A stretch of 64,000 bases of DNA from Coprinopsis marcescibilis (lineage: Eukaryota; Basidiomycota; Agaricomycetes; Agaricales; Psathyrellaceae). The translations under genes were made by a program, and so were the position numbers. Shown in pieces: positions 34,712 to 48,572 of the stretch. Location of the stretch: NCBI GenBank assembly GCA_004369085.1, contig ML210267.1, forward strand, positions 27,497 to 91,496. The letters are read 5' to 3'. How positions within the stretch are numbered: the stretch's first letter is position 1; every line of letters starts with the position of its first letter. The notes beneath the pieces were generated by a model that saw nothing but the letters and a program-made list of their open reading frames with translations, made no database searches and was not told where the DNA came from.

Positions 34712-34819
34712 CCTGGTATGACTGTAAGAAAGAGGGTGGGGATTACAGATGAATGATTCCAAACCCGCGCAATATAAATGTTTGGGTGCGATGGAGGCCG
34801 TAGACAGGGACCGCATCAT

Positions 34820-36079
34820 AACGGTGGCGGTGACGTAGTGTCATGGTTCCGGCTACACACAAAAAGGGTTTGCTGAGCCTGGGTTTTTCCGGAATCTGAG
34901 CGGCTCAAGCAAGGCCGCGATGGGCACAGGCTCCAAACCGGTGGCGGTTGGCAAGATCGAGGTCCTGTCCTCCGCACTTGACATATCACACACTGGTCAG
35001 AAGATCATCGCTATAAATGCACTAGTTCCTGAAATGAGGGAAAAAGCGACCCACCAAGGCGGGGAACATTTACGTGCCTATCCCAAACAGTCCATGAATG
35101 CTGCACCTTGCCGTTGTATGCCGCCACCCAGGGTGAACTTTTGAACCTCATTTGCAAGCTAACCGTCGAGTCAAATCAGCTTATCTCGTCCCATGACTTT
35201 GGCTCCCGAGAAGATTTTCTGTTTCGAAGATGTGTAAACGTACGCTGTGTTAAACTCGTTTGCACTCGAACTCAATTTGTTCAAAGAATCTATTGTAGGT
35301 GCGTTATAAAACGTGATGACGGTCAGCTTCTCCGAAATAGTACTGCCATACTTATTTGTAAGCTGTCAGATACATACCGCCGCATTCCACCGCAGGCTGT
35401 GCGAGAACCTAGTCTATCCAAAGAACGGTCCCGACCCTTCGTCGGGCGCTACTGGAGAAGGGCTAAATATCTTTCTAGGGTGGTGTTTCACCGCCGACGC
35501 CATCAAAAGATTTATGAAGACGTCGAAGCAGCCAATGTGGCGGACTCAATAATAAGGTTTGAATTGCAACACAAACTGTAGTGAATGTGGAACAAACCTT
35601 AACGACAGTGTGGGGATGTGATTAGGTTTCGGTGTTATTTCAGCAAATGAAATCTGGTACAGTAGGGACCTGTAGTGAGGTTTGGCCGGAAAGCGTGACT
35701 GGTGCAACTTATCCTTTGGTGAAGCGAGTACTAAATAAGATGGGCTTTGGAATTGGCTGGAAGGGTCGTGCCTTGGTCGCGTAGTCATCATTCCGTTCGA
35801 ACTGTTCATTGGCAGACATTAGAGCCTGGATTGATTCGAGAAGTAACGACGAAAGGAATGTCTAAAAAAAGGCTTACTCTGCTCCAGACTTGGCAGACAG
35901 GGACGCTATTAACCTTTCAGAAGTACCGGTTGACTATGAAACAAGCACTTTAAATAAAGAGCATGGCAAGTGAGCGCTGAGCTGTCACTCACCGGAGTAT
36001 ACGATGGTGTGCAAGCACAGAGTGTCGCGTCAAAAGAATTCATAAAAGGTTAGGAACCACTGAACACGTTCTTGATGAT
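34820..36079. other. Intergenic region without an assignable gene
   Basis: Two overlapping plus-strand frames (35108-35581 and 35313-35552) are the longest, but neither resembles a family nor has clear splice partners. Confidence 0.35.
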
Positions 36080-36870
36080 GTTTACAACCTGACTGGGCGA
36101 TCCTCCTTCCCTTCGATATCCCAGGCGATCGGAAATTGACTCGTGAACCCGTCTTGATGCGCTCGTGCAAGAAGTACATGGAGACAGTTGATCTGTCCCA
36201 GAATATACTTGCCGGTGATACTGTAGGTGATGAAGGGATATTGACGCACATGCGTCAATGGGTGAGACTACATAATCGGATGAAGCAACTCACGAGGTCA
36301 AATGAGAGTCAAGATACTACCTTCACTGAGTGGGAGTAGCGATACCGAGGATAAGCACAATGATAAGATAAAGATTGGTGGAGCGAGTCAGCAAGCGGCG
36401 GCGACTTGACAGATTCAAACCCCATGAAAATGTGATAAAGGATGACGTTCATTAGCACAACTGACCAACAACTGACGATGAGCATGAGCATGATGCGAGC
36501 GAATCGCTTGTCAACATTCGCGTCAGTGGGGGTGATGAAGGAGTTGAATTCAGCTCACAAACAGAACTGTTCGGGGATTACTAGTCATAGTTACACTGCA
36601 CGAAGTGCGATGCCAGGGATCTTCAAAGCAGCAGAGATAGAATTGATACGGGCACGACATCTTATTGTTTGGGCCGTAGATGGTACACATATCAAAGAGA
36701 CGTACCAACACATCTGTGATTGAGAAGGACGGTCTTTCTGAGGAACAAGTGAGTGCACGGCCCTATTCCGTACTACGACATACAACCGCATCAGTCGAAC
36801 ACATACCAGTAGTCGCCGCCACTATTAACAGCTGCAGGGATTATGTTAGGGTCCCTTCGTGCTTCAATAT
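36080..36870 (-). CDS. Traces of a DUF6534-like multi-span membrane protein
   Basis: Reading the minus strand with short introns gives hydrophobic segments in an order typical of the basidiomycete DUF6534 membrane proteins. An exon at about 36836-36812 (LLIVAATT) has a good branch point and acceptor. The next reads ERPSFSITDVL. Further on FITPTDANVDKRFARIMLML precedes a helix VSCWSVVLMNVILYHIFMGF, or after an alternative splice RRRLLTRSTNLYLIIVLILG. The last piece reads YSITGKYILGQINCLHVLLA, as at the C-terminus of the family. I could not join all pieces into one uninterrupted frame and could not find the start, so the gene may be degenerate. DUF6534 proteins have no established function. Confidence 0.35.
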
Positions 36871-37042
36871 CAACCGCCTTGGTGGTCGGGGGAAACGCGT
36901 TATGACAAGCAAGATAAAACATTACATACTACGAAACGATATGTTCGGGGAATTAGCAGGTTCGAAGCCTGGTTGCGTGGTTATCGATCAGTTCTCAGCT
37001 CAGATGTCCAACGAGCAAGTACACAACTACATACCTTTAGCC

Positions 37043-37395
37043 TCAACTTTTCCCCGATTTCGCTTTCCACTCCTCGTGCTGTGCCGCTGCACGAGCAAGC
37101 CGATCCTTTTGAGCATCCGCGATTACCCGTCGTTGGTTGAAATACTCAATCTACGCGACTCTATTTAGCCACGTAGTTGCACATTTGTTGAACGACATAC
37201 CCAGCTTTTTGCACAATTGGCTTCGTAGGCTTTCTTCTCTGTCGAGCATGCATTTCCTTCCTCTCCGGCTTTCACCACATTGCGGTCATCCAGGCAGGTG
37301 AAATAGGCATCTCTTGCAGTCCAGCACTGTTGCCTATTCTGTCTAGTAGTGGTGTTTTCCTCTTCAGGCTTCTTGGAGCTCGAAAACCATCCCAT
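37043..37395 (-). CDS. COA6: Cytochrome c oxidase assembly factor COA6
   Basis: Two exons (37395-37201 and 37150-37043) encode 100 residues. CWTARDAYFTC is a CX9C motif and CSTEKKAYEANC a CX10C motif, the cysteine pattern of COA6 in the cytochrome c oxidase subunit 6b superfamily; each pair forms disulphides across a helical hairpin after Mia40 import into the mitochondrial intermembrane space. SWIEYFNQRRVI just after the second motif is characteristic. COA6 helps deliver copper to the Cu-A site of complex IV subunit 2. The gene is transcribed divergently from the TBC gene, with 386 bases between start codons. Confidence 0.92.
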
Positions 37396-37781
37396 AGCGA
37401 GCACGATGATGTGGTTCCAGGTTAGACTCGCCAGCGGAACCCATGCAGGACGTAATAAGCCCGATATTACGTAAGTAATTCGAATATCCTCGCGGAACCA
37501 AACATCGTTCAAGTGGGCCGAACAGCGATGACGGTTCCAGAGGCTCGTCCCACACTACTTGCAACTTCTAGGTCTCGACTGTAGCTATCTGGACACGTAC
37601 GGTATGCTCTCAAACCCGAGTTTTGCCTGGCTATACTGATGTCGTGACGATGACGATCAAGATCAAAGTTCTTACTGGCTGACCTCCACGACCACAAGCC
37701 ATACAAGACTTCCTAACAACAACGTCATTGGGGCGATACTCTCGAGCATGGGTTTGAGCTGAATGCCTTGGTAGCGGAAAA
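37396..37781. promoter_or_regulatory. Shared intergenic promoter region of COA6 and TBC genes
   Basis: Both genes start at the edges of this 386-base interval and point away from it, so their promoters must lie within it or overlap. No clear TATA box is seen. Confidence 0.5.
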
Positions 37782-40700
37782 ATGGCCTCGACGCAGCTCA
37801 AGACACCTGTACATTCACATCCTCTGTCGGCTGAGGAATTGCCGTCAAGAATTAGGAGAAGTCGCGGTAGCCAGGGCCCACCTAGCGACACAAGGCCCAC
37901 AACGAATTACTTCGCCCTCAAAGCGCAGCTGGAACAGGACCCAGGGCACAATGGAAGCCCCTCCAACTGGGATGGTAGTGTTCGGGGTTACGGTAAGACG
38001 GATAAGAAGGTGGTTGGACGCGAATTGTTGGCGTCGCCTAGTCTGTGGGGCTCCCCGCCAACGACGTCGCCTCTATTCCAGGAGCATACTGGGAAACGCA
38101 ACAACATTATCCCGCCCAAGATTGACATCAGCCCGGCTGCTGAATTTACCGCGACATCCGAGTTCAACCCAGAAGACCTAGGAAACAGTGTGGTCGATCA
38201 GATCACCGCGACAAAATGGCATGAATACTCCGACGATGTCATCCGGTCCAAAGTTTCAACTATTGTTGATACGGAGAACGATAGGTCAGAACCATATCAT
38301 ACGACAATACGCGCCCTGTCCTCAGCATATCACAATCTTTGTCGTGCCCACGTCGAATTGGAGGAGACGCGTCGGTTGATCAAGGAGAAGGAGCTCGCTC
38401 GAAGAAAGAGGGCAGACAACCTTTTGCAGGAACTTCATCCTTCCGAGAAGGATGTGGCGCGTCGTGTCATTCAATCCATCTTCACAGACGATGACGAATC
38501 TCTACACAAGGTTCAAAGGAAGCAGAGCGTCATGGTGAGTAATATTCCTTACTTCCATGTCCACCGTCTGACTTACGCGGATTCAGTCTCTATCGGAATC
38601 GTTGGTGGAAGCAATGTCGGATGACGGTCCACTATCCAAGGGCTTAGCAGAAGTGGTGCTATCACCGACACCTGAGGAAGCTATTGGTAGTGTACCCACT
38701 TCAGACCCACCGACCAGCACCCAAAGCGAAAGTCACGACGACTCTACCTCGCAGCCTGTGCGAAGTCCGGCACCATCTGTTAGTGGCAAAACTCGTCAAG
38801 AACAACCTGTGTTTGGTGACTGGATGGGTACTTGGTGGAGTAAAAGCAAGCCCCGTATTCGGTCTTCGCCGGACGTCACACAGGCCACCCCTACCCCTGC
38901 ATCGTCAACGCGCTCCGACCCACTCCCTTCCGGAGACACAGTCAAGCCACAATCCCGCAGAAGATCGACAAAGAGCGTATTCGGGACACTTGGAATATCA
39001 ATCCTCAACCCTGGATTACCTTCGTCTTCCTCCGCCAAGCCAGTAGCGGCGGAGGTGTTTACAGCACCAGATCCAGTTGCATCAACGGTCTCTGACACCG
39101 CGTCGGTTCGGTCAGACAAAACCAACGCCTTGTCTGTCGGGGGTCCAACGTCGCCATCCGCCCTTTCATCCCCAATGCAGTCAACATTCCTCCCGCTGCC
39201 TGCGGCCCCCATCATCAGCACGACCTGGAACACGCCACTACCTGATGAGTCGAGCAAGCTAATTCCGATACCCGACGACATACAGCCTCGCCCGCGCGTG
39301 CAAGGCGCAACGCTGCGGGCCATCACCAACGCAATGCGAGTCATGACTTCGGACCCCCATAGCATCCTTGTCGACTATGGTTCTGATATCAGTCCTGTTA
39401 TCTCGCAGGCCGCTTTAAAATTGGTACAGAATGCCAGGGATCAAGGAATAACATTCAATGAAGAACGTGGACGAGAACGCAAGGACCGACCTGTCGACCC
39501 TACCCCCGAACCAACGTCCAACGTTCCCTCCGCAGTCTTAAGCACGGCCAACAATGGCGATGCTGCCTCTGTCTTGAACCGCACTCTATCTCGCGAGATC
39601 GAGATCAAGAAAAAGAAAAGGGTAACCTCGATGATCATAACGCAACCATTCGCGTCACCACTCTTTGGCAGCTTCCTTGGTCAACACCCCAGGAAGGCCT
39701 CCAATGTCCTGGAAAGGACCACCCCTAGCAATGCACAAGATTCCAGCCAGAGTAAACTAGGCCCTGGGCATAATCCACCCAGTTCGCAGGCTTTATCAAA
39801 AGCTGCATCCGTTCCCCTCGAATCAATTATACCTGCCATGGAGAAACCACCAACACACTATTTGTCACGCACATATACCCCACTCACAGCAAGGGATTTC
39901 CGGTTCAGCATCCCCCTTCCCAACGCTGCTTCACGATTCTCGATCTACCACGGCGATCAGAACCACGGACCACTGACCGACCGGTTCGGATTCATGTACG
40001 ACGTCTCTCAATACGACGTTCTTCTTCTCCTTCGTGCCAAAGAGTGCAAGAGCACTGCACCAGCTTGTCTTACGGGCGTGAAGATTGCCGATCGGGAGGA
40101 GAACAACACGTGGCCAGACGATGAGGACGACGACAGCATCTCGAGAGCCGTCATCGATATAGTCAAGGGTGACTGTCCGTGCAACGGCGAATCAGATGTT
40201 GGGAGTTTGTTGAGCAACCAAGAAGAGGGCTCGCCTGTCCCCGATTCTCAATCGGTTTTCAGCTCCAAGTCGAGGTCCTCGTCGAAGAGCAGGAAACGTA
40301 CTTCGATGGTTGTATCAACTCCTGTCCTACCTTCTATGACTGCATCCACGACCTCGATCCTTTCTGTTACTGCAGACACTCCTCGCCATGCTTGTGCCAA
40401 CACTGTCCGCCGTTTGCTAGACGAACTCATAGAGATCCATGACACACAGCAGGAAGCCCAGAGGAAGGAATGGGATATCTTTGTCCGGCAGCGTAGCAGG
40501 GCAAAGGCTGTGAAAAACACTTCAAATACCAACACTGGACTGCTTGGATCATCTGGAGGTGCTGCTGCGATCTTGGGACTCGGGACAGCCGATGAAGAGG
40601 ATGAACTCTCGCATACAGAAGGGTTGATCGGCTTCGCACACCTCGGCTTGAACTCAAACAAGGACCAAAGGCGGGAGTTCGATCGTTTGGTTCGGAACGG

Positions 40701-41627
40701 TATACCATTGATCTATCGATCCAAGGTCTGGATGGAATGCAGTGGAGCACTGGACATGGAAGAACCTGGTCTCTTCCAAGATCTCTTGTCTCAGCCTGAG
40801 GGACCAAACGGTGTCCTCGTTGAGATTGACAAGGATGTCGGGAGGACGATGCCGTTGAATATTTTCTTTGGCGGTGATGGTGCTGGCGTGGTCAAGCTCC
40901 GCCGTGTTCTGTTGGCTTACAGTCGGTGAGTAAACCGATGTTCATATCTTTACAATAGTACTGACGATATTAATTTTGTAGGCGTAATCCGGCTGTTGGC
41001 TATTGCCAGGGAATGAATCTCATAACATCCACTCTCCTACTGGTCCATGCAGATGAGGAAGAAGCTTTCTGGATGCTGGCTGCCATAGTGGAACGTATTC
41101 TTCCTGAAGACTTCTTCTCGCCATCCTTACTCCCTTCTCGTGCCTGCCCATTCGTCCTCTTGGACTACGTCCAGCAGTACCTTCCCAAGCTACATGCTCA
41201 TCTCACGGAGCTTGGTATCGATCTCGGTGCCATATGTTTCTCTTGGTTCCTGTCCCTCTTCACAGACTGTCTGCCAGTTGAAACACTCTTCAGGGTGTGG
41301 GATGTATTCCTGGTGGATGGCTTAGACGTCCTTTTCCGCATTGCTCTTGCTATTCTGCGGAGCAATGAGGCGGAGCTGCTGCAATGTCAGTCAATACCGG
41401 CCGTGTACGTCGCTCTTGAGAATCTGCCGACCCGGATGTGGGAAGCGGATAAATTGCTCCAGGCGAGTACTTTCTTCCTTTGCCCGTGTCCGTTTTTCAT
41501 CTAATCGCACAATATTTTGTTTGTAATTTTTCAGATGGAAGCAGATCTTAGGTCTTTGCTTGTCCATTCAGACATCACCAGCAAACATGAACAGCACGTC
41601 TCGTCGCTCAGTCAGCTCGTCACCTAG
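37782..41627 (+). CDS. TBC-domain Rab GTPase-activating protein
   Basis: Four exons (37782-38534, 38587-40925, 40982-41462, 41535-41627) encode 1221 residues. The last intron begins GC rather than GT (CAG|gcgagt); the GT alternative gives an immediate stop. The N-terminal 850 residues are low-complexity Ser/Pro/Thr with a short helical stretch (LEETRRLIKEKELARRKR). The TBC domain occupies the last 370 residues: RNGIPLIYRSKVWMECSGAL, IDKDVGRTMP with the arginine finger and VGYCQGMN with the glutamine finger, then LFRVWDVFLVDG. Both fingers are intact, so it should stimulate GTP hydrolysis by a Rab protein and regulate membrane traffic. Which Rab cannot be told. Confidence 0.92.
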
Positions 41628-42486
41628 AACCCGTATCTCAAACACGAACATCACCTCTACAGCATACTACGGCAAAGAAAGGACACCCTTTGTATCATAT
41701 CGTATCACTTGTTTCCCGCCCATCTCCGTATTCGCATTTGATTTTTCTTTTCCCCTTCGCTATCGGTTCCAGCTCACCTGGTCTAGATGTTTTCTATTGG
41801 CTATTCTAATCAGCTCTCTCCTAATGATCACATATACTCATTTTTGCCACCTTTCAAAAGCGCTCGGGCCTCTGTACCTGACTTTGAATGACCAGGCCTC
41901 TCTGTGACGTGTTCGCTTGGTCCTAACAATTTGACTTGGGCCAGAAGAGTTGTTCGATAACGGTGAGTCGAATTTTGACGTACGTGGAGGTTCTATGTTT
42001 AAGTCTCAACACCCTTTTAGATGAGGCAGGCCTGCGCTGGTCTGCACCGCTTCGTTCTCCCATATTCGTGATGTCCTGGCATCCCGCGTGCCACAGGCGG
42101 CAAAAGTCACGGTGTTCAAACGATTGGTCTGAAGATATTGAGAGCCCTCGAAGAAGCCTCGGAAGTCGGGGAGAACTTAACTCATTGCTGTTGCTATCCG
42201 CAGTATTTTTGACCCCCGGCGACCTTTTGAGTCCTGACACCAAATTGCGGTGGGGTTCAAATTCTGATTGCGGATTGTGTATGGGGCTGCTGTTGAGTTA
42301 CTCCATTCCTTTCACGGTCATGTACTTGCGAAGCGATCATAGACGTCGTCAAATATACGGACCTCAGTGCAATGCTTTCAGCAGACACTCGGACAAATCA
42401 ACGTCGATGGACAGTATTCATTTCGGACGAATTCAAGCTAAATATACACGGATATCAGTTTAAACCTTCGTCAGGCCATTGCCTGG
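41628..42486. other. 3' gap between convergent genes
   Basis: Separates the end of the TBC gene from the end of the AA9 pseudogene. No gene-like frame is present. Confidence 0.4.
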
Positions 42487-43847
42487 CTAGTTGGGCCAGC
42501 ATTGATGATACTGTGGTAGAAATAGTAAACGACGCATTACTTCGTCCATATAGGAGAGTGACGTACGTATTCGTTGAGAACAATGCAGTTTCCGGAGACA
42601 CACTCTGTGGGCCCAGAGTAGCTTTCCAGCGCGGAATAATCAGACGAGCTCGTAAAGGATAATTCAGGCGACTTACTTTATTCCCCCGCACTGCTCATAT
42701 GCAGGGAGAAGGGGCTTGAAGACTGGAGTCCAAGGCACGTTCGGACCCTTACAATCAAAGACAGGCGGGCCGGGCAAGGGGTAGTTTACATTGGGGGGAT
42801 TAGGCATGTATGCCACGATCGTTCGGCGAAGGCTTTGGTCAGTGCCTAGTAGGGCGTGGGCATGGCTCATGCATCAGTAAGAGATATGTGAGTTTGCTCA
42901 CTGTTGTATGCTCCAGGGAATTTTGCGGTTGTCGCAGGGACCACATTCCCTCCGCCCGTAATATCAAGCTGGGCGCATGACAACTTCATAAAGATCTTAA
43001 GTCTGAAGGAAAGGTCTAAATTCGGTGAAAGCTCACGAAGAACTGTGCACCGTCATAGTGTGCAACGTGAAGGGCTGATGTACCATTGGGTAAGAAGGTA
43101 ATGCTCAATGGGGTGGGTGAAGAGCGCACCGATGATTTCTGCACGGAGCAGATACTGGCCAGGCTCTATGCATGCTGGAACCTTGAACGAGACTTTGCCC
43201 TTGTTCTCGATGAGTTTCTGGGTTGCCCAGAGACCAGCTGCAGAATCGAAGCCCTCATGGTAAATCTTGAACCACTTGAGCCCTTCGACGTTGCTTTGGC
43301 GCGCATCGGGTACTTTAGCGCTGTTTACATTTGAGAACACGAGAAGAAACATTAACACGAGAAGACGTGGGGTGACTTACAGGTATACTCAAATGGGCCC
43401 CCTGTGATTATCTGGAAGAGGATCTCCGATTGCAATCCAGGTGGGATCATTGTCAAGCGAAGAGTGCCATTCCGCTGTGAGCTCTGCGCCAGCGGGTACA
43501 GAGATCACCTTGTTCGAAATTGGTTGGAGGAAAGGAATCTTTCCCCCGTTGCAAATGATGTCTTTGGAGTAAACGTTACTGACGAACTGAATTTAGAATT
43601 GTTAGGGTATGCGAGTGCGACAGAGATAGAATGCTTGCATCCTGGTTGGCGGGTACTCGGATGCCATTGATATGCCCTTGCGAGACGCCGTTCACATGTA
43701 GTTCCTGCAGTGGTAGCGTCAGACTCGACGGGCTGCATAGTAAGGCACAAGGAGGATACGCCCCGGGTTACTTACTTGAAATATGGTATGCGCCTTAGCA
43801 TAGGAGAGCCAAAGTATGAGCTGTATGCCAAAGAGAACCTTCATCAT
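42487..43847 (-). pseudogene. AA9-CBM1 monooxygenase copy with one in-frame stop
   Basis: Paralog of the gene at 4350-5703, inverted and 38 kb away. Nine exons at the same positions (43847-43776, 43704-43639, 43586-43381, 43320-43130, 43074-43037, 42983-42902, 42845-42677, 42621-42567, 42510-42487) total 903 coding bases, exactly as in the paralog. Signal peptide, N-terminal HTIFQ, DNHRGP, ALHVAHYDGAQFF and the CBM1 (YEQCGGI, YSGPTEC, LNEYYHQC) are all present. The third exon, however, contains TGA at 43391-43389 where the paralog has CTA (Leu), just after the copper-site HRGPI. Translation would stop after 111 residues. All splice sites look functional, with intron 2 starting GC. It is a very young pseudogene, or the stop is a sequence error or polymorphism. 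Confidence 0.85.
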
Positions 43848-43903
43848 CGGCAACGAATAATGTATCTGGGGCTATGGATAAAACGGTACCGGTGGCTTAA
43901 GGC

Positions 43904-43911
43904 TTATATAC
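43904..43911 (-). promoter_or_regulatory. TATA box of the second AA9 copy
   Basis: Read on the minus strand the bases are gtatataag, about 57 bases before the ATG at 43847, mirroring the TATA spacing of the intact AA9 gene. Confidence 0.6.
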
Positions 43912-45082
43912 CCCTAGTACCAGGCTCTCTGAGGACCTATGTTGGCCAAGAAGACGACAAAATTCTATTCTACCGGGAAGTGACCGAGAATATGGCCGAG
44001 GCGGTATTCTGAGAATATTTGATTATAGCCCTTGGGCCTTCCTAGCCTCGTGCAGACAAATATGTCCTTACTACTCATCTTTCTTCCCTCGTTGGAGCCC
44101 GTCTTTATGGGGGTTCTCGTGGTTCTGTCGTGATACAGGCGACACTACTACTATCAGGCTGCGCCAGGCCGTGACGCTGGGTGGAAATAGTCCAGCGCCT
44201 GTTGGATGTACCTTTTAGGAGTATGGCTATCAGTGGCACGGAAGGCGAACAGCGATTGCCTAGATTTCACAACTTGAGGTGCTACCAAGATAAAGACTGA
44301 CAGAGATAGATATCAGCCCTAGGTAGCGCCAGAGGCAACTTAGGCTTGACGGTCTTCATAGTCCGTCTTGTGAATCACAACTCTCTCAGGAGTTTGTTTT
44401 GGCTTCGACTTCCAACTCCGAAGCAGAGCGCCTAACCTTCGAAAAAATGATCGCCGCTGTCTACTAATAGTACGACTCTTCGACACCCCTCGCAGGAATA
44501 ATGGGTGGAGTACCGACAAATCAACTCCCATGACCCAGATGCTTACATCGTCTTTATTAGAAGCGCGAGCGACTCTATGTCAGACACTATGGCTGCAATT
44601 TTGTTCATAGTAATTGAGTTCGAAGTATCTGCCACGCTTGAGAGAAGCCAGGTAGGTAATCACGGAAGCACACTAAGTGTGACATGTGCGTGTGCTCCGA
44701 GGTGTGGTACTGTATGATGGAGGCAAAGGTCAACAAATTGGCGCCCAGTAAAGGTCTGTCCTCGCCGCAAGTGCGTTGGTACATTCCACTATCAGTGTCC
44801 ATGTGATGTCAGGGGGTCAGAATGTGTGCGGCGGTTGTGGTGATTTCAGTGTGCGAATCTTTCATGTTTAACAGGTATCTCATCATGCTTGAAGGCAAAG
44901 ATGAACGGCAAGAAAAACTGCTGGACATTGTCACCTGATGGCACTGGTTGTTACGTCAAGAACTCGGAGCCGGGGCGAGATCAATAGCATCCGAAATGAC
45001 AGGAATCATGAACGCTCTGTCAAGACTTTCTCAGAGCCCAGACTGAGAGCTCGCTTTCCGCTCGACGTTTCCGTACTACTAA
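43912..45082. other. Divergent intergenic region
   Basis: Lies between the promoters of the AA9 copy (-) and of the MetAP2 gene (+). I found only short frames without recognisable content. Confidence 0.35.
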
Positions 45083-46890
<1,808 letters not shown>

Positions 46891-48572
46891 TTGATCGCGG
46901 GCTAGGCTTACAACTGTCTAAATGATGAATACACACACTTCATTTCTGGGGCTCACTTAGAAGCTATAGCTGAGTTGAACTGACCGCAAATTCCAAGTTT
47001 CCTTAACTCCAGCTCCCAACAAAAATGTTTGGCAAGCAGGATCGAACGCGCACGACCAGAGTGCACTAGCTCCCACGTTCACGACTTAAGAATTCTTAAT
47101 AACTTTAAGCTACCCTGACTAGTGACGCAGTTGAAGCACTTGCTGGTCGCGCTTCAGTCCACGGGCACACTTGAAATGCTACCACTTCGAGGCTACCGGA
47201 GCTGGTAAATGTCAAATGGTCTGGAAGAACCCCCTACGGGAGCGCGAAGCGCTTGGAACCCGCATTCGATTCCCCAGGTCCGGATCTTGTCATGTACGTC
47301 CTCCTTTTATGCACATCGCCTCCATTTCATTTACACACATCGCCTACGATAAGGATACAGAATGCCCTGAGTGTCGTAAGCTCGAATGTTGGAGTCCGCA
47401 GCGTCGACCATGCTTCCTCTCCCCTTCCACAATTTCAGATGGCAAAAATCCCGAGGCGTTTTGAATGTTCAAGTTGGGCCTTCGGCGGGTTGTTAACACT
47501 GAAGGGGGGTCATTGATTCATCATAAGAAAACCCGGAGTCTAGCCCTCCAAACGCCCACCAAGGCCTAGGACACCTACCAATGCCTATGGGCACTCGGTA
47601 GCTGTATGTACGGATAACTTTGTTTTGTAGATCTATCAAGGTCTTGAGCAATGCTCATAGCCCTATGGAACTCGGGAGTATGTAACGATATCATGCTTTT
47701 ACTTAGGGATTACTCCGATTTAGACTTCGTGTACATAGTAACAAGGACCCCGATCGAATGAGGTTCTTATATGCAATGAATGTCTATATGTTTGTTTAAC
47801 TTTAAATCATTAAAGCGATGCAAGTCTTTTTGGAACCCGTTGCCTAGTGCTCTGTACCGTACTATCACAACCGCCACAGTGTGCCTCGAATTCCCACACC
47901 CGCGCGCCCCAGTGTACGCTGGAGATCCCAGCCGTTAACCAGGTGCTGATTTGGCGGTTGTTTGATGCTAAATGGAGCCAAACGTCCTTCCACTCAATCA
48001 GAGGAAGTTGCGTCCGACTCCGAGCAAGATATCGCAGCATGTCACCCTTGACTAAACACAGAGCCTATCAATGAATTGCGGGCCTTCTGGTAGAAGCATC
48101 TCGTGCGACCTTACTACTACGTGTTTATGCACGTAGGAGGCCATCCCCTGCTGATCTTCTAGATCCCGGGGACGTTGGTCGTTCCAACCAACTTGATCGC
48201 AATAATATTTGTCCGGCGCCGAGGTAACTGAAGCGGGTTTCTGTCAGAATAGACAAATGACAGAACCAATTATTAAACGCGATATGCCAAGCCCCAAGCT
48301 CGCGAGGTAGCTGAGTTAGTTTCGGTAACCGTAGTGTGGGCGCTTAAGCCTATAAGCGGTCCCTCAAGCCACAGAACGCCAAAGTCAACTATTGCGCACC
48401 ACTAATGCATGTACATTATCCATATATATACACCACAGATAGATGAGCTGAGCAGAGACTCAGAAATCGAGACAATCAAGGACTAACGGGCCCTGAATCC
48501 AGCAGGATGAGAACGCATGGCCGGCAAACCTCTAATCAGTGCATCTATCTCTGCATCCCAGTTCCAGCCTTT
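46891..48572. other. Long spacer between convergent genes
   Basis: Holds only short frames. A stretch near 47210-47290 (gggagcgcgaagcgc) can form a small hairpin but does not fold as a tRNA on inspection. Confidence 0.35.

Noticed and set aside
38796..39365. 189-codon minus-strand frame in the TBC gene
   Set aside because: Shadow of the Ser/Pro-rich coding exon on the plus strand.
42372..42662. 96-codon plus-strand frame over the end of the second AA9 gene
   Set aside because: It is opposite to exons encoding the CBM1 module and shows no family of its own.
43389..43391. TGA as a selenocysteine codon in the AA9 copy
   Set aside because: Most fungi lack the selenocysteine machinery, and the paralog has leucine at this place, not cysteine.
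47010..47290. Possible tRNA genes around ttcga-containing stretches
   Set aside because: The arms flanking these pieces do not pair as T-stems and no matching acceptor or anticodon stems were found. No tRNA or rRNA is called in the window.
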